Shown here: in pieces, positions 6,803 to 14,750 of the stretch
Numbering within the stretch: position 1 is the stretch's first letter
How the letters are laid out: each line of letters begins with the position of its first letter
Assembly: GCA_049578545.1 (NCBI GenBank)
Contig: JBAUMF010000036.1
Coordinates: forward strand, 1-16,182
DNA length: 16,182 nucleotides
From: DASQBT01 sp049578545
GTDB lineage: Bacteria > Pseudomonadota > Gammaproteobacteria > Burkholderiales > Thiobacillaceae
Direction of reading: 5' to 3'
Notes under the pieces: generated by a model
The model's database searches: none
Seen by the model: only the letters and a program-made list of their open reading frames with translations
Told to the model about the DNA's origin: nothing
Position numbers and translations under genes: made by a program

Positions 6803-8764
6803 ATGTCTACCACTTCCGATAACGCAAACAAGAAACTTACCTTCCGCAAGTACAAGGACGGCGAAACCAGTCAGTTTGCGAAGGGCAGCGATTGGATCAT
6901 GGACGCGGACCACACCCACAAGTGTCCCGAATACGTACTGGCATCTCCGCCCTGCCAGGCGAGCTGTCCGGCCGGTGAAGACATTCGTGGCTATCTCAAC
7001 ATTGTGCGTGGAATCGAGAAGCCGCCGACAGGCATGACTTGGCAGGAGTATGGGTTCCGCCGCATTACCGAGGCGAACCCCTTCCCGTCGGTGATGGGCC
7101 GTGTGTGCCCCGCGCCCTGCGAGTCCGGCTGCAATCGCAACCAGGTGGAAGACCACGTAGGTATCAATTCCGTGGAACACTTCTTGGGCGACTACGCGAT
7201 CGAGAACAAGCTGACTTTCAAACGCGATGAATCCGTCAAGCCCAGTGGAAAGAAAGTCGCGATCATCGGCGGCGGCCCGGCCGGTCTGGCGGCAGCCTAC
7301 CAGTTGGCATTGAAAGGCCATAGTTGCACGATATTCGACGACCATGAACTGCTGGGTGGAATGATGCGCTACGGCATTCCAGGTTTCCGTACCCCACGCC
7401 ATGTTCTGGACGGCGAAATTCAGCGCATCATTGACATGGGCGTGGAAACGCGCATGAAGACCCGTATCGGCACTGACGTGTCGTTCGAGCAAATTGAAAA
7501 GGACTACGACGCCATTTTCATGTCAATGGGCGCTCAAAGCGGCCGTGCACTGCCTGTTCCCGGCGCTGAATCTCCCAACTGCGTGACGGCAACGTCATTC
7601 CTTAAGGCATTTAATGATGGGCGCCTGCAACACGTCGGCAACCGCGTGGTCGTCATCGGCGGTGGTGATACCTCGATTGACGTGGCGACTGTTGCCCGTC
7701 GTCTGGGCAACATCACCAACGTAACCGACCTGGATCGCCCGGAAAACGTTCTCGCGGGCCACGCCGCGCATGATGTGGCCAAGATCTCTGCTCGCGAAGG
7801 CGCGGACGTGGTGCTGGTTTCGCGTGCCACCATGGACAAGATGAACGCCGCCAAGCAGGAAGTCGAGCATGCCCTGGAAGAAGGTATCAAGATTCTCGGT
7901 GGCGTGACGCCGGTGGCCGTGGTGCGTGGTGCCGATGGCCGCGCAACGGCTTTGCGTGTGGCGGAGTTCGAGGTGGTCAAGGGTGAAACCATTCTCAAGC
8001 CGGGCACCGAAAAGGATCTGCCAGCGGACCTTATCGTTTCCGCAATTGGTCAGGCCGTTGATTTCACCGGCCTGGAGCAGTTCAACAACAACAAGGGCCT
8101 GATCAAGCCGGATGGCAACTACCGCTTCCCGGGCAAGCCACATATCTTTGTTGGGGGCGACGTGATCAAACCCCACCTGCTGACCACTGCCATCGGCCAT
8201 GCATCTATCGCTGCTGACGGTATTGACACCTTCCTGCGCGCAGGCACAACCGAACTGGGCAAGCGCCCCAAGGTCGATGCGCACCGTTTCGATATGCTCC
8301 GCAAGCTGGTTGAGTCGGGCAAGACAATTGAGGAATACAACCACAAGCAGGATTGGGGCACCGATGACGCGAAGTTTGCCATTCACAATTTTGAAGACCG
8401 TTCCTCCAAATACGTGATTCCGGCCAATGAGCTGTTCCTTGGCCACTTCATGTACGATGAGCGCAACAAGCGTGATATGGTGCACCTGACTGCCGAAGAG
8501 GCACTGGGCAACTTCGAAGAGCGTCTGAAGCTCTTGAGCGACAAGGAAGTCGTGGCAGAAGCCAAGCGTTGCATGTCCTGCGGGCTGTGCTTTGAATGCG
8601 ACAACTGCGTGGTGTATTGCCCGCAAGTCGCCGTGTTCCGCGTCAAGAAGAATGACCGTACGCTTGGCCGCTATGTTGACACCGACTACACCAAGTGCAT
8701 TGGCTGTCATATCTGCGCGGATGTGTGTCCCACTGGCTACATTCAGATGGGCATGGGTGAGTAA
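6803..8764 (+). CDS. dsrL: Iron-sulfur flavoprotein DsrL, NAD(P)H:acceptor oxidoreductase
   Basis: DsrL is a GltD-like cytoplasmic flavoprotein that takes electrons from DsrAB to NAD(P)+ in sulfur oxidizers and is essential in A. vinosum. The 653-residue protein has N-terminal cluster cysteines (C41, C51, C55, then C102, C106, C110), an FAD dinucleotide fold with GGGPAG at 156-161, and an NAD(P) fold with GGGDTS from 286. The C-terminal ferredoxin domain has C590-x2-C593-x2-C596 with C599, C602 and C606, and C632-x2-C635-x2-C638-x3-C642. AGGAG at 6791-6795 supports the ATG at 6803. The dsrK-dsrL-dsrJ position and length suit the oxidative DsrL-1 type; the subtype is inferred. Confidence 0.95.
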   Translation: MSTTSDNANKKLTFRKYKDGETSQFAKGSDWIMDADHTHKCPEYVLASPPCQASCPAGEDIRGYLNIVRGIEKPPTGMTWQEYGFRRITEANPFPSVMGRVCPAPCESGCNRNQVEDHVGINSVEHFLGDYAIENKLTFKRDESVKPSGKKVAIIGGGPAGLAAAYQLALKGHSCTIFDDHELLGGMMRYGIPGFRTPRHVLDGEIQRIIDMGVETRMKTRIGTDVSFEQIEKDYDAIFMSMGAQSGRALPVPGAESPNCVTATSFLKAFNDGRLQHVGNRVVVIGGGDTSIDVATVARRLGNITNVTDLDRPENVLAGHAAHDVAKISAREGADVVLVSRATMDKMNAAKQEVEHALEEGIKILGGVTPVAVVRGADGRATALRVAEFEVVKGETILKPGTEKDLPADLIVSAIGQAVDFTGLEQFNNNKGLIKPDGNYRFPGKPHIFVGGDVIKPHLLTTAIGHASIAADGIDTFLRAGTTELGKRPKVDAHRFDMLRKLVESGKTIEEYNHKQDWGTDDAKFAIHNFEDRSSKYVIPANELFLGHFMYDERNKRDMVHLTAEEALGNFEERLKLLSDKEVVAEAKRCMSCGLCFECDNCVVYCPQVAVFRVKKNDRTLGRYVDTDYTKCIGCHICADVCPTGYIQMGMGE

Positions 8765-8773
8765 GGGGACGTG

Positions 8774-9304
8774 ATGCGGCGACTTGGATGGCTCCCGGCC
8801 CTTGTAGGCGCAATGCTGGTTGCGGTGTTTGCGTCACTGGCCGTTGCCTCGGATGATGAAGAACGGGCTTCGCGTGTACCCAAACCCGCCGAAGCCAAGC
8901 CCCTGGGCGATCATTGTGTTGAAGATACGGAGTTCATGAAGCGTAATCACATGAAACTCATTCTTCATGAGCGCACACTGACCGTGCATGAGGGTATCCG
9001 CACGAAGAAATACAGCCTGAAGAACTGTATTTACTGCCACGCAACGCCGACCAAGGAAAATCCAGAGGTTCGCAGTGTGCTGGGCGAGGACCATTTCTGC
9101 CAGAGTTGCCATGCCTACAACGCCGTCAAGATCGACTGCTTTGAGTGCCACTCAAGCAAGCCGACGAATGACATGGCCGGACATGGCCTCAACCTGCCGC
9201 TTAGCACTTCGGCGGATGACAGTATGGGCTTGCACTTGCCCGGCGTGTCCTATGAACTGGGAACCAGCCTGAATCAGCGAGCCCAACCCGGAGCGGCAAA
9301 ATGA
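8774..9304 (+). CDS. dsrJ: Periplasmic triheme cytochrome c DsrJ
   Basis: DsrJ is the membrane-anchored periplasmic triheme c subunit of DsrMKJOP. The 176-residue protein starts with a hydrophobic signal/anchor at about residues 5-26 and carries three CxxCH heme motifs: C85-H89 (CIYCH), C109-H113 (CQSCH) and C122-H126 (CFECH). C48, in DHCVEDTEFMKRNHM, matches the cysteine that serves as an unusual His/Cys heme ligand in A. vinosum DsrJ. I prefer ATG 8774 to the adjacent GTG 8771, because GGGGA at 8765-8769 would be only one base from the GTG. The stop overlaps the dsrO start (ATGA at 9301-9304), so translation is probably coupled. Confidence 0.95.
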   Translation: MRRLGWLPALVGAMLVAVFASLAVASDDEERASRVPKPAEAKPLGDHCVEDTEFMKRNHMKLILHERTLTVHEGIRTKKYSLKNCIYCHATPTKENPEVRSVLGEDHFCQSCHAYNAVKIDCFECHSSKPTNDMAGHGLNLPLSTSADDSMGLHLPGVSYELGTSLNQRAQPGAAK

Positions 9305-10032
9305 GTTTTGATCAATACCGCAGAAACTTTCTCGGCGGCGCCGTTGCAGTGGCAGGCGCCACAGCCATCCCGGGCGTGATGTTCTTCGAGGTTGCGAGTG
9401 GACGTCCGCTGGATGAAGCTGCATCCGGCAAAAATCGCTGGGGCATGCTCATTGATACAACTCAGTGTGCCACTGGCTGTGACGCTTGTGTGACGGCCTG
9501 CAGTAACGAAAACGGCTGGGCGTTGAAAACCGGACCGCAGGATCCGCAGTGGATTCGCAAGGTGGAACTGACGAACAAGAGTACCGGGCAGAAACACAAT
9601 CTGCCCCTGATGTGTCAGCACTGCGAGCATCCGCCCTGTGTAGACGTGTGCCCGACAGGCGCATCATTCAAGCGGGCAGACGGCATTGTGCTGGTCGATC
9701 GCCATATCTGCATTGGTTGTCGTTACTGCATGATGGCATGCCCTTACAAAGCGCGTTCCCTGGTTCACGAAGAGCTGCATGACCAGCTGCCCCAGGTTCC
9801 ACGTGGCAAGGGCTGTGTGGAGTCGTGCACCCTGTGTGTCCAGAAGGTCGATGCTGGCGATAACACGACCGCTTGTGCTGAAGCTTGCAAGTCGGAAGGG
9901 CATCAGGCGATCCTGTTCGGCGACTTGGATGATCCCAACAGTGAAATCTCCCAGAAGCTGGCGCAGCTTCCGAGTCGGGAGATCCGTGCAGACTTGGACC
10001 TGAACACCGGCGTGCGCTACCAGGGAATTTAA
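9301..10032 (+). CDS. dsrO: Tat-exported ferredoxin-like subunit DsrO
   Basis: DsrO is the periplasmic iron-sulfur subunit that connects DsrJ with the membrane protein DsrP. The 243-residue protein has a twin-arginine signal (YRRNFLGG, R7-R8) followed by a hydrophobic stretch to about residue 29. Cysteines for four [4Fe-4S] clusters, as in the NrfC/HybA-type family, occur in groups at 56/60/63/67, 105/108/113/117, 137/140/143/147 and 172/176/179/192/196. The start overlaps the dsrJ stop, and dsrP follows 3 bp after the stop codon. Tat export of a folded, cluster-loaded protein fits a periplasmic location. Confidence 0.95.
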   Translation: MSFDQYRRNFLGGAVAVAGATAIPGVMFFEVASGRPLDEAASGKNRWGMLIDTTQCATGCDACVTACSNENGWALKTGPQDPQWIRKVELTNKSTGQKHNLPLMCQHCEHPPCVDVCPTGASFKRADGIVLVDRHICIGCRYCMMACPYKARSLVHEELHDQLPQVPRGKGCVESCTLCVQKVDAGDNTTACAEACKSEGHQAILFGDLDDPNSEISQKLAQLPSREIRADLDLNTGVRYQGI

Positions 10033-10035
10033 GCT

Positions 10036-11244
10036 ATGCATATTGTCAATCGCGAAATTGAAGGACGCAGCCCTGGCTACTGGGCGCTGCTGGGTGGCTT
10101 GGGGTTTCTGGCATTGCTGGGGCTCATCGCTGCGTACACCATGGAAACACATGGCCACATCATTACCGGCATGAACAACCAGATTGTGTGGGGGCTCCCT
10201 CATGTTTTCGCCGTGTTCATGATCGTGGCGGCTTCCGGCGCCCTCAATGTGGCCTCCATCGCCACAGTGTTCGGCAAGAAATTGTACAAGCCGATGGCGC
10301 CCTTGTCTGCATTGCTGGCGATTGCCCTCCTGGCGGGCGGTCTTCTGGTCCTGATGCTGGACCTCGGCCGGGCGGACCGGGTGATTATTGCCGCAACCTA
10401 CTACAACCCCAAATCGGTGTTTGCCTGGAACGTGCTGCTGTACAGCGGTTTCTTTGGCTTTGCCGCTGCCTACCTGTGGACCATGATGGATCGCACCGTC
10501 AACGCCTACAACAAATATGCCGGTTTTGGCGCCTTCGTCTGGCGCCTTATTCTGACAACGGGCACCGGTTCCATTTTTGGCTTCCTGATTGCGCGCCAGG
10601 CGTTCGGTAGTGGCTTGATTGCGCCCATGTTCATTGTCTTTTCGCTGGCCTATGGCACGGCCGTCTACTTGCTCGTGTTGTTTGCCGCCTATGGCTGGAG
10701 CAATCGCCCGCTGGGCGATGAAGTAGTACGCCGGTTGAAGAATCTGCTTGGCATCTTCCTCGCGACGTCGTTCTTCTTCGTCGTCATCTATCACATGACC
10801 AGCCTGTATTACACCAAGAACTGGCCGTTTGAGCACTTCATCCTTGTGGATGGTGGCCTCTACACCACGCTGTTCTGGTTAGGGCAGGTAGTAATCGGTT
10901 ACGTGATCCCCATGATCCTGGTTTTTGCTCCCGCCACCCGCACAAACCGTACCGCGATCGTCATCGCTGCTGCTCTGGCCGTGCTTGGTGCCTTGGCCCA
11001 GATGTATGTGACCATCATAGGCTCGCAGGCTTTCCCACTGGAAATCTTCCCTGGCTATGATGTCAAGAGCAGCTTCTATGACAGCGGCATCCACGCGTAC
11101 AGTCCCAGCCCTTGGGAATTGATGCTGGGCGTGGGCGGCCTGGCCGTTGCTTTGGCGATGGTTGCTTTCGCGGTCAAGATCCTGCGGCTGCTGCCCGAGA
11201 GTCTGGCTGATGAAGTGGTCAGCCTGCATTCGCCCAAGGCATAA
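10036..11244 (+). CDS. dsrP: NrfD-like membrane subunit DsrP
   Basis: DsrP is the NrfD/PsrC-family integral membrane subunit of DsrMKJOP and is thought to interact with quinones. The 402-residue protein has about ten hydrophobic segments, from residue 15 to about 385, linked by short polar loops. No cysteine-rich cluster motif is present. The ATG at 10036 lies 3 bp after the dsrO stop; AGGGA at 10022-10026, inside the end of dsrO, is the likely ribosome binding site. Its place directly after dsrJ and dsrO completes the MKJOP set. Confidence 0.94.
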   Translation: MHIVNREIEGRSPGYWALLGGLGFLALLGLIAAYTMETHGHIITGMNNQIVWGLPHVFAVFMIVAASGALNVASIATVFGKKLYKPMAPLSALLAIALLAGGLLVLMLDLGRADRVIIAATYYNPKSVFAWNVLLYSGFFGFAAAYLWTMMDRTVNAYNKYAGFGAFVWRLILTTGTGSIFGFLIARQAFGSGLIAPMFIVFSLAYGTAVYLLVLFAAYGWSNRPLGDEVVRRLKNLLGIFLATSFFFVVIYHMTSLYYTKNWPFEHFILVDGGLYTTLFWLGQVVIGYVIPMILVFAPATRTNRTAIVIAAALAVLGALAQMYVTIIGSQAFPLEIFPGYDVKSSFYDSGIHAYSPSPWELMLGVGGLAVALAMVAFAVKILRLLPESLADEVVSLHSPKA

Positions 11245-11298
11245 CAGGTGAAATGAACCAGGAGAGCGGGGCGATAGTTGCCCAATCCCCAGCAAAAC

Positions 11299-11328
11299 AG
11301 GGCGCGGCTTCGCGCCCTTGTGGTTTTA
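11299..11328 (+). terminator. Hairpin with T-rich tail between dsrP and dsrN
   Basis: AGGGCGCG at 11299-11306 pairs perfectly with CGCGCCCT at 11311-11318 around a GCTT loop, and is followed by TGTGGTTTTA. The shape resembles a modest intrinsic terminator or attenuator 14 bp ahead of the dsrN start. The interrupted T tract suggests incomplete termination, which would lower expression of the accessory genes dsrN, dsrR and cysG relative to dsrMKLJOP. Confidence 0.5.
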
Positions 11329-11341
11329 TGGAGCGGCAAGA

Positions 11342-12739
11342 ATGACCGCTCGTTTCATGGTTTCTGCCGCGCACAAATCATCCGGCAAGACCACGCTTTC
11401 GATCGGGCTCTGTGCTGCCCTGCGCGAGCGCAACCTCATCGTGCAGCCTTTCAAGAAGGGGCCGGACTTCATCGATCCCATGTGGTTGAGTCGCGCCAGC
11501 GGGCGCGCCTGCCGCAATCTTGATTTTTACCTGATGGGCCACGAAGAAATCTGCGAAACGTTTGAGATGCATGCACGCGATGCCGACGTCGCCCTGGTTG
11601 AAGGCAACAAGGGACTTTATGACGGCCTGCATCTGGATGGAAGCAACAGCAATGCAGCGCTGGCGAAACTGCTCAACATCCCTGTCGTTCTTGTGCTCGA
11701 TACGCGCGGCACCATCCGGGGCGTTGCCCCATTGCTGCTGGGCTACCAGGCCTTTGACAAGGATATCCGGATTGCCGGGGTGATACTGAACCAGGTCGGA
11801 GGTGAACGGCACGAAAGCAAGCTGCGTGCGGTGATCAAGGAGTATACGGATATTCCCGTTTTGGGCGCCGTGAACCATGACCCGGCAATGAACATCGCCG
11901 AGCGCCATCTCGGATTGATGCCGAGCAACGAATCGGAAGCGGCGCAGGAACAGATCAAGGTGATCGCACAGGCGATCCACAGGCAGGTTGATCTGGATCA
12001 GCTGCTGGCTGTAACCGAGTCGGGAATTGGCAAGGCGGCAACCCCGCAAGCAGCCAATCCGGCAGCGGGCAAGTACCGCATCGGCATCGCCCTGGATCGA
12101 GCCTTTGGTTTTTACTATGCGGATGATCTCGATGCGCTCAAGGCCGGTGGGGCAGAAATTGTGCCCATCAATACGCTTCAGGACAGACATTTGCCCGCAA
12201 AGCTGGATGGCTTGCTCATCGGCGGTGGCTTTCCCGAAATGTTCATGCCCGAACTGGAAGCAAACACGACGCTCCGGCAGGAAATCGGTCAGGCCATCGA
12301 CAACGGCCTGCCGGTGTACGCCGAATGCGGCGGTTTGATGTATCTGTCACGCAGCATGCAGTGGAAGGAACGACCCTACCAGATGGTCGGCGCCATTCCA
12401 GGCGATGTTCATATGCACAGCAAACCCGTCGGCCGGGGCTATGTGCGTCTGAGGGAAACCGGCAATGGACCGTGGCAGGAAAAGCCAGTGGATGACATCG
12501 CCGCGCACGAATTCCACTATTCCACGCTGGACAACCTGCCCGATGATCTGGTCTATGCGTACGAAGTCAAGCGCGGCCACGGTGTCGACGGCAAGCGCGA
12601 TGGCATCGTGTACAAGAATCTGCTGGCCTCATACACACACTTGCGTTCCACCCGAAACTTCAGCTGGGTGAAGCGTTTTCTTTCCCTGGTGGCGCGTCAT
12701 GCGTCATCCCAACCAAGCGGTCGCAAGCACGCGGCCTGA
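11342..12739 (+). CDS. dsrN: Siroheme amidase DsrN (CbiA/CobB-like)
   Basis: DsrN is a cytoplasmic, glutamine-dependent amidotransferase related to cobyrinic acid a,c-diamide synthase. It amidates siroheme to the siroamide form used by DsrAB. The 465-residue protein has an N-terminal dethiobiotin-synthase-like ATPase with P-loop SAAHKSSGKTT (residues 8-18, K16). The C-terminal class I glutaminase has nucleophile C329 in PVYAECGGLMYLS and histidines H389/H392 in AHEFHYS. I start it at ATG 11342, with GGAG at 11330-11333. The same frame opens at TTG 11318, inside the hairpin, without support. CysG, which supplies its substrate, lies two genes downstream. Confidence 0.93.
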   Translation: MTARFMVSAAHKSSGKTTLSIGLCAALRERNLIVQPFKKGPDFIDPMWLSRASGRACRNLDFYLMGHEEICETFEMHARDADVALVEGNKGLYDGLHLDGSNSNAALAKLLNIPVVLVLDTRGTIRGVAPLLLGYQAFDKDIRIAGVILNQVGGERHESKLRAVIKEYTDIPVLGAVNHDPAMNIAERHLGLMPSNESEAAQEQIKVIAQAIHRQVDLDQLLAVTESGIGKAATPQAANPAAGKYRIGIALDRAFGFYYADDLDALKAGGAEIVPINTLQDRHLPAKLDGLLIGGGFPEMFMPELEANTTLRQEIGQAIDNGLPVYAECGGLMYLSRSMQWKERPYQMVGAIPGDVHMHSKPVGRGYVRLRETGNGPWQEKPVDDIAAHEFHYSTLDNLPDDLVYAYEVKRGHGVDGKRDGIVYKNLLASYTHLRSTRNFSWVKRFLSLVARHASSQPSGRKHAA

Positions 12740-12757
12740 ACCTGAAAGGAAAACACA

Positions 12758-13129
12758 ATGATGACGGTCACTCCCAATGCGGCCAAACAAATTCTCGAAT
12801 ACGCTGCCAGCGCCAGCGATCTGGACGGCATGTCCCTGCGCATCGCTGCCCGTCTAGGCGCTGACGGCTCGGTGGAATATGCCATGGGCTTCGACAATCA
12901 GCGCGACAATGATATGCAGATCACGTCCGAAGGCGTCAGCCTGCTGGTCGAGGAAGTGCACAGTCCGCTGCTCAATGGCGTGACACTTGATTTCGACCAG
13001 GTCAATGGCGAGCCCTCCTTCATTTTCATCAACCCCAACAAGTTCCAGCCCACGGGCGGCGGCGGGTGTGGATCGGGCGGCTGCGGAAGTGGGGGTTGTG
13101 GTTCAGGCGGACGGGGCGGCTGCGCCTGA
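12758..13129 (+). CDS. dsrR: IscA-like protein DsrR with Cys-Gly repeat tail
   Basis: DsrR belongs to the A-type (IscA/HesB) family; in A. vinosum it lacks the iron-sulfur cysteines and affects dsr expression post-transcriptionally. This 123-residue protein has the A-type core (residues 3-95: LRIAARL, YAMGF, LDF, FIFINPN) but no cysteine at the Cys35-equivalent place. It differs by a tail from residue 100 with three CGSGG units and four cysteines (C104, C109, C114, C122). C104 lies a few residues past where IscA has its C-terminal CGC pair, so metal or cluster binding by the tail is conceivable. AAAGGA at 12745-12750 supports ATG 12758; ATG 12761 is an equally possible start. Function in this organism is inferred. 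Confidence 0.88.
   Translation: MMTVTPNAAKQILEYAASASDLDGMSLRIAARLGADGSVEYAMGFDNQRDNDMQITSEGVSLLVEEVHSPLLNGVTLDFDQVNGEPSFIFINPNKFQPTGGGGCGSGGCGSGGCGSGGRGGCA
13067..13111 (+). repeat. Three coding repeats of a Cys-Gly-Ser-Gly-Gly unit in dsrR
   Basis: Three consecutive 15 bp units encode CGSGG: TGT GGA TCG GGC GGC, then TGC GGA AGT GGG GGT, then TGT GGT TCA GGC GGA. A partial Gly-Arg-Gly-Gly-Cys-Ala end follows. The units use different codons at most positions, including AGT against TCN for serine, so the repeat is conserved as protein rather than as DNA. Confidence 0.85.
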
Positions 13130-13186
13130 TTAGCGAAGTGGCGATTGAGTGTAGGGTAAGGACAGCGCACGAGTTCTTGAACAAAG

Positions 13187-13326
13187 GGGACAAGAGGTCT
13201 CGGATTTCTCTGGTCAACGGGTTCTGCTTCCTGGCTCGGGATTGTGGCCCATAGCAAACAGTGGAAAGATTGAACAAGGAAGGAACGCTGACAAGGGACT
13301 TTGCCTTCCTCCTGTCCTCTTGTCCC
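13187..13326. repeat. Long-spaced inverted repeat in the dsrR-cysG gap
   Basis: GGGACAAGAGG at 13187-13197 is the perfect reverse complement of CCTCTTGTCCC at 13316-13326. Within the loop, AGGAAGG at 13277-13283 pairs with CCTTCCT at 13304-13310. The element fills most of the 211 bp gap between dsrR and cysG. I see no convincing gene in it. It could be a remnant of a small mobile or dispersed repeat, or a long-range RNA stem upstream of cysG. Confidence 0.4.
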
Positions 13327-13340
13327 TCCAGTAGAACACA

Positions 13341-14750
13341 ATGAACTTTCTGCCCATCTTCATGGATCTGCGCGGGAAAACCTGCCTCGTTGTTGGGGGT
13401 GGCGAAACTGCAGCACGCAAATCGGCTCTTTTGCTGCAATGTGGGGCATGGGTCACGCTCGTGCATCCCGGCGATCTCATCCCCGCCCTTGAGGAGCTGA
13501 AGGCGCAGGATCGTTTAACACACAAGCGCGAGGTCTTCAGTGCCGACCTGCTCGACGGTATCGTGCTCGTCATCAGCGCGGCCGAACAGGACACCATCGA
13601 CAGCCAGGTCTATGAGGCCGCGAAAGCGCGCAATTTGCCGATCAACGTCGTTGACAAGCCTTCCCTGTGCAGCTTCGTCCTGCCGGCCATCCTGGACCGC
13701 TCGCCGATGATTGTGGCGGTGGGCACAGGCGGCGCATCCCCGGTACTGGCTCGGCTGTTGCGTGCACGCCTGGAAACACTCATCCCATCGAGCTATGGCA
13801 AGCTGGCCCAGCTGGCCGAGCGTTTCAGGGAAAAGGTCAAGGCCAAGTTCTCCTACCCGCCGCAGCGGCGCATTTTCTGGGAGAACGTGCTGCAGGGGCC
13901 GGTGGCGGAATTGGTATTTTCTGGCAAGGAACAGGAAGCAGAAAACGTACTTCAGGCCATCCTCGACAGGCAAACCGACAGCGCCCCGAAGGGCGAGGTC
14001 TACCTGGTCGGCGCCGGTCCGGGCAACCCTGATCTGCTTACCTTCCGCGCATTGCGGCTGATGCAGCAGGCCGACGTGATCGTTCACGACAATTTGGTCA
14101 CCAGGGAAATTCTCGACATGTGCCGGCGTGATGCAGAGCGTATCTACGTGGGCAAGAAGCGCGCCAATCATGCCCTGCCACAGGACGATATCAACCTGCT
14201 GCTGGTCAAACTGGCGAAGGAAGGCAAACGGGTATTGCGGCTGAAGGGCGGCGATCCCTTTATCTTCGGCCGTGGCGGTGAAGAGATCGAAACGCTCGCA
14301 GAGCACAACATACCTTTCCAGGTCGTTCCTGGTATTACCGCTGCCGCCGGCGTTGCCTCCTATGCCGGCATCCCGCTGACCCATCGTGACCATGCGCAGT
14401 CCGTCGTGTTCGTAACCGGGCATTTGAAGGACGACTCCATCAATCTGGATTTTGACGCCATTGCCAAACCCAACCAGACCATTGTCATCTACATGGGCTT
14501 GCAGGGGTTACCTGTTCTGTCACGCGAACTGATGAAACATGGGCTGGCCGCTTCCACGCCCGCCGCCATCGTACAGCAGGGCACCACGGCGCATCAGCGA
14601 GTCGTCACCGGCACGCTGGAAACCCTGCCCGCGATTGCAGTGGAAGCGCAGTTAAGGGCGCCCACGCTGATCATCGTCGGCAGTGTTGTGAGCCTGCACG
14701 ATAAGCTGAAGTGGTTTGTCAGTGAGGATGAGCAGGCCATCGAGGCCTAA
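13341..14750 (+). CDS. cysG: Trifunctional siroheme synthase CysG
   Basis: CysG converts uroporphyrinogen III to siroheme: two methylations, NAD-dependent dehydrogenation and iron insertion. The 469-residue fusion has the N-terminal CysG-B part with NAD motif VVGGGETAARK (G19-G21), D105 in VVDKPSLC, and S133 in GTGGASPV. The C-terminal SUMT methyltransferase begins at about residue 218 with VYLVGAGPGNPDLLT and includes D250, K272 and M385 (E. coli D248, K270, M382). The N-terminus MNFLPIFMDLRGK aligns with E. coli CysG, so ATG 13341 is chosen although no clear ribosome binding site precedes it. Linkage to dsrN suggests dedicated cofactor supply to DsrAB; a role in assimilatory sulfite reductase is also possible. 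Confidence 0.95.
   Translation: MNFLPIFMDLRGKTCLVVGGGETAARKSALLLQCGAWVTLVHPGDLIPALEELKAQDRLTHKREVFSADLLDGIVLVISAAEQDTIDSQVYEAAKARNLPINVVDKPSLCSFVLPAILDRSPMIVAVGTGGASPVLARLLRARLETLIPSSYGKLAQLAERFREKVKAKFSYPPQRRIFWENVLQGPVAELVFSGKEQEAENVLQAILDRQTDSAPKGEVYLVGAGPGNPDLLTFRALRLMQQADVIVHDNLVTREILDMCRRDAERIYVGKKRANHALPQDDINLLLVKLAKEGKRVLRLKGGDPFIFGRGGEEIETLAEHNIPFQVVPGITAAAGVASYAGIPLTHRDHAQSVVFVTGHLKDDSINLDFDAIAKPNQTIVIYMGLQGLPVLSRELMKHGLAASTPAAIVQQGTTAHQRVVTGTLETLPAIAVEAQLRAPTLIIVGSVVSLHDKLKWFVSEDEQAIEA

Noticed and set aside
7595..8710. 371-codon antisense open frame within dsrL
   Set aside because: Fully inside dsrL, with no start signals and no recognisable domains.
8771..8773. GTG as start of dsrJ
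   Set aside because: It is only one base from the GGGGA ribosome binding site. The ATG immediately after is better spaced and more usual.
9664..10836. 390-codon antisense open frame across dsrO and dsrP
   Set aside because: Shadow of two clear genes; His/Gln-rich translation is typical of antisense reading of membrane protein genes.
13067..13111. CRISPR-like short tandem repeats
   Set aside because: The 15 bp units are contiguous, in frame, without spacers, and encode CGSGG. No CRISPR array was seen anywhere in the window.
12898..13597. Antisense open frames across dsrR, the gap and the start of cysG
   Set aside because: They oppose two well-supported genes. The Pro-rich stretch is the complement of the DsrR Gly-Cys repeats.
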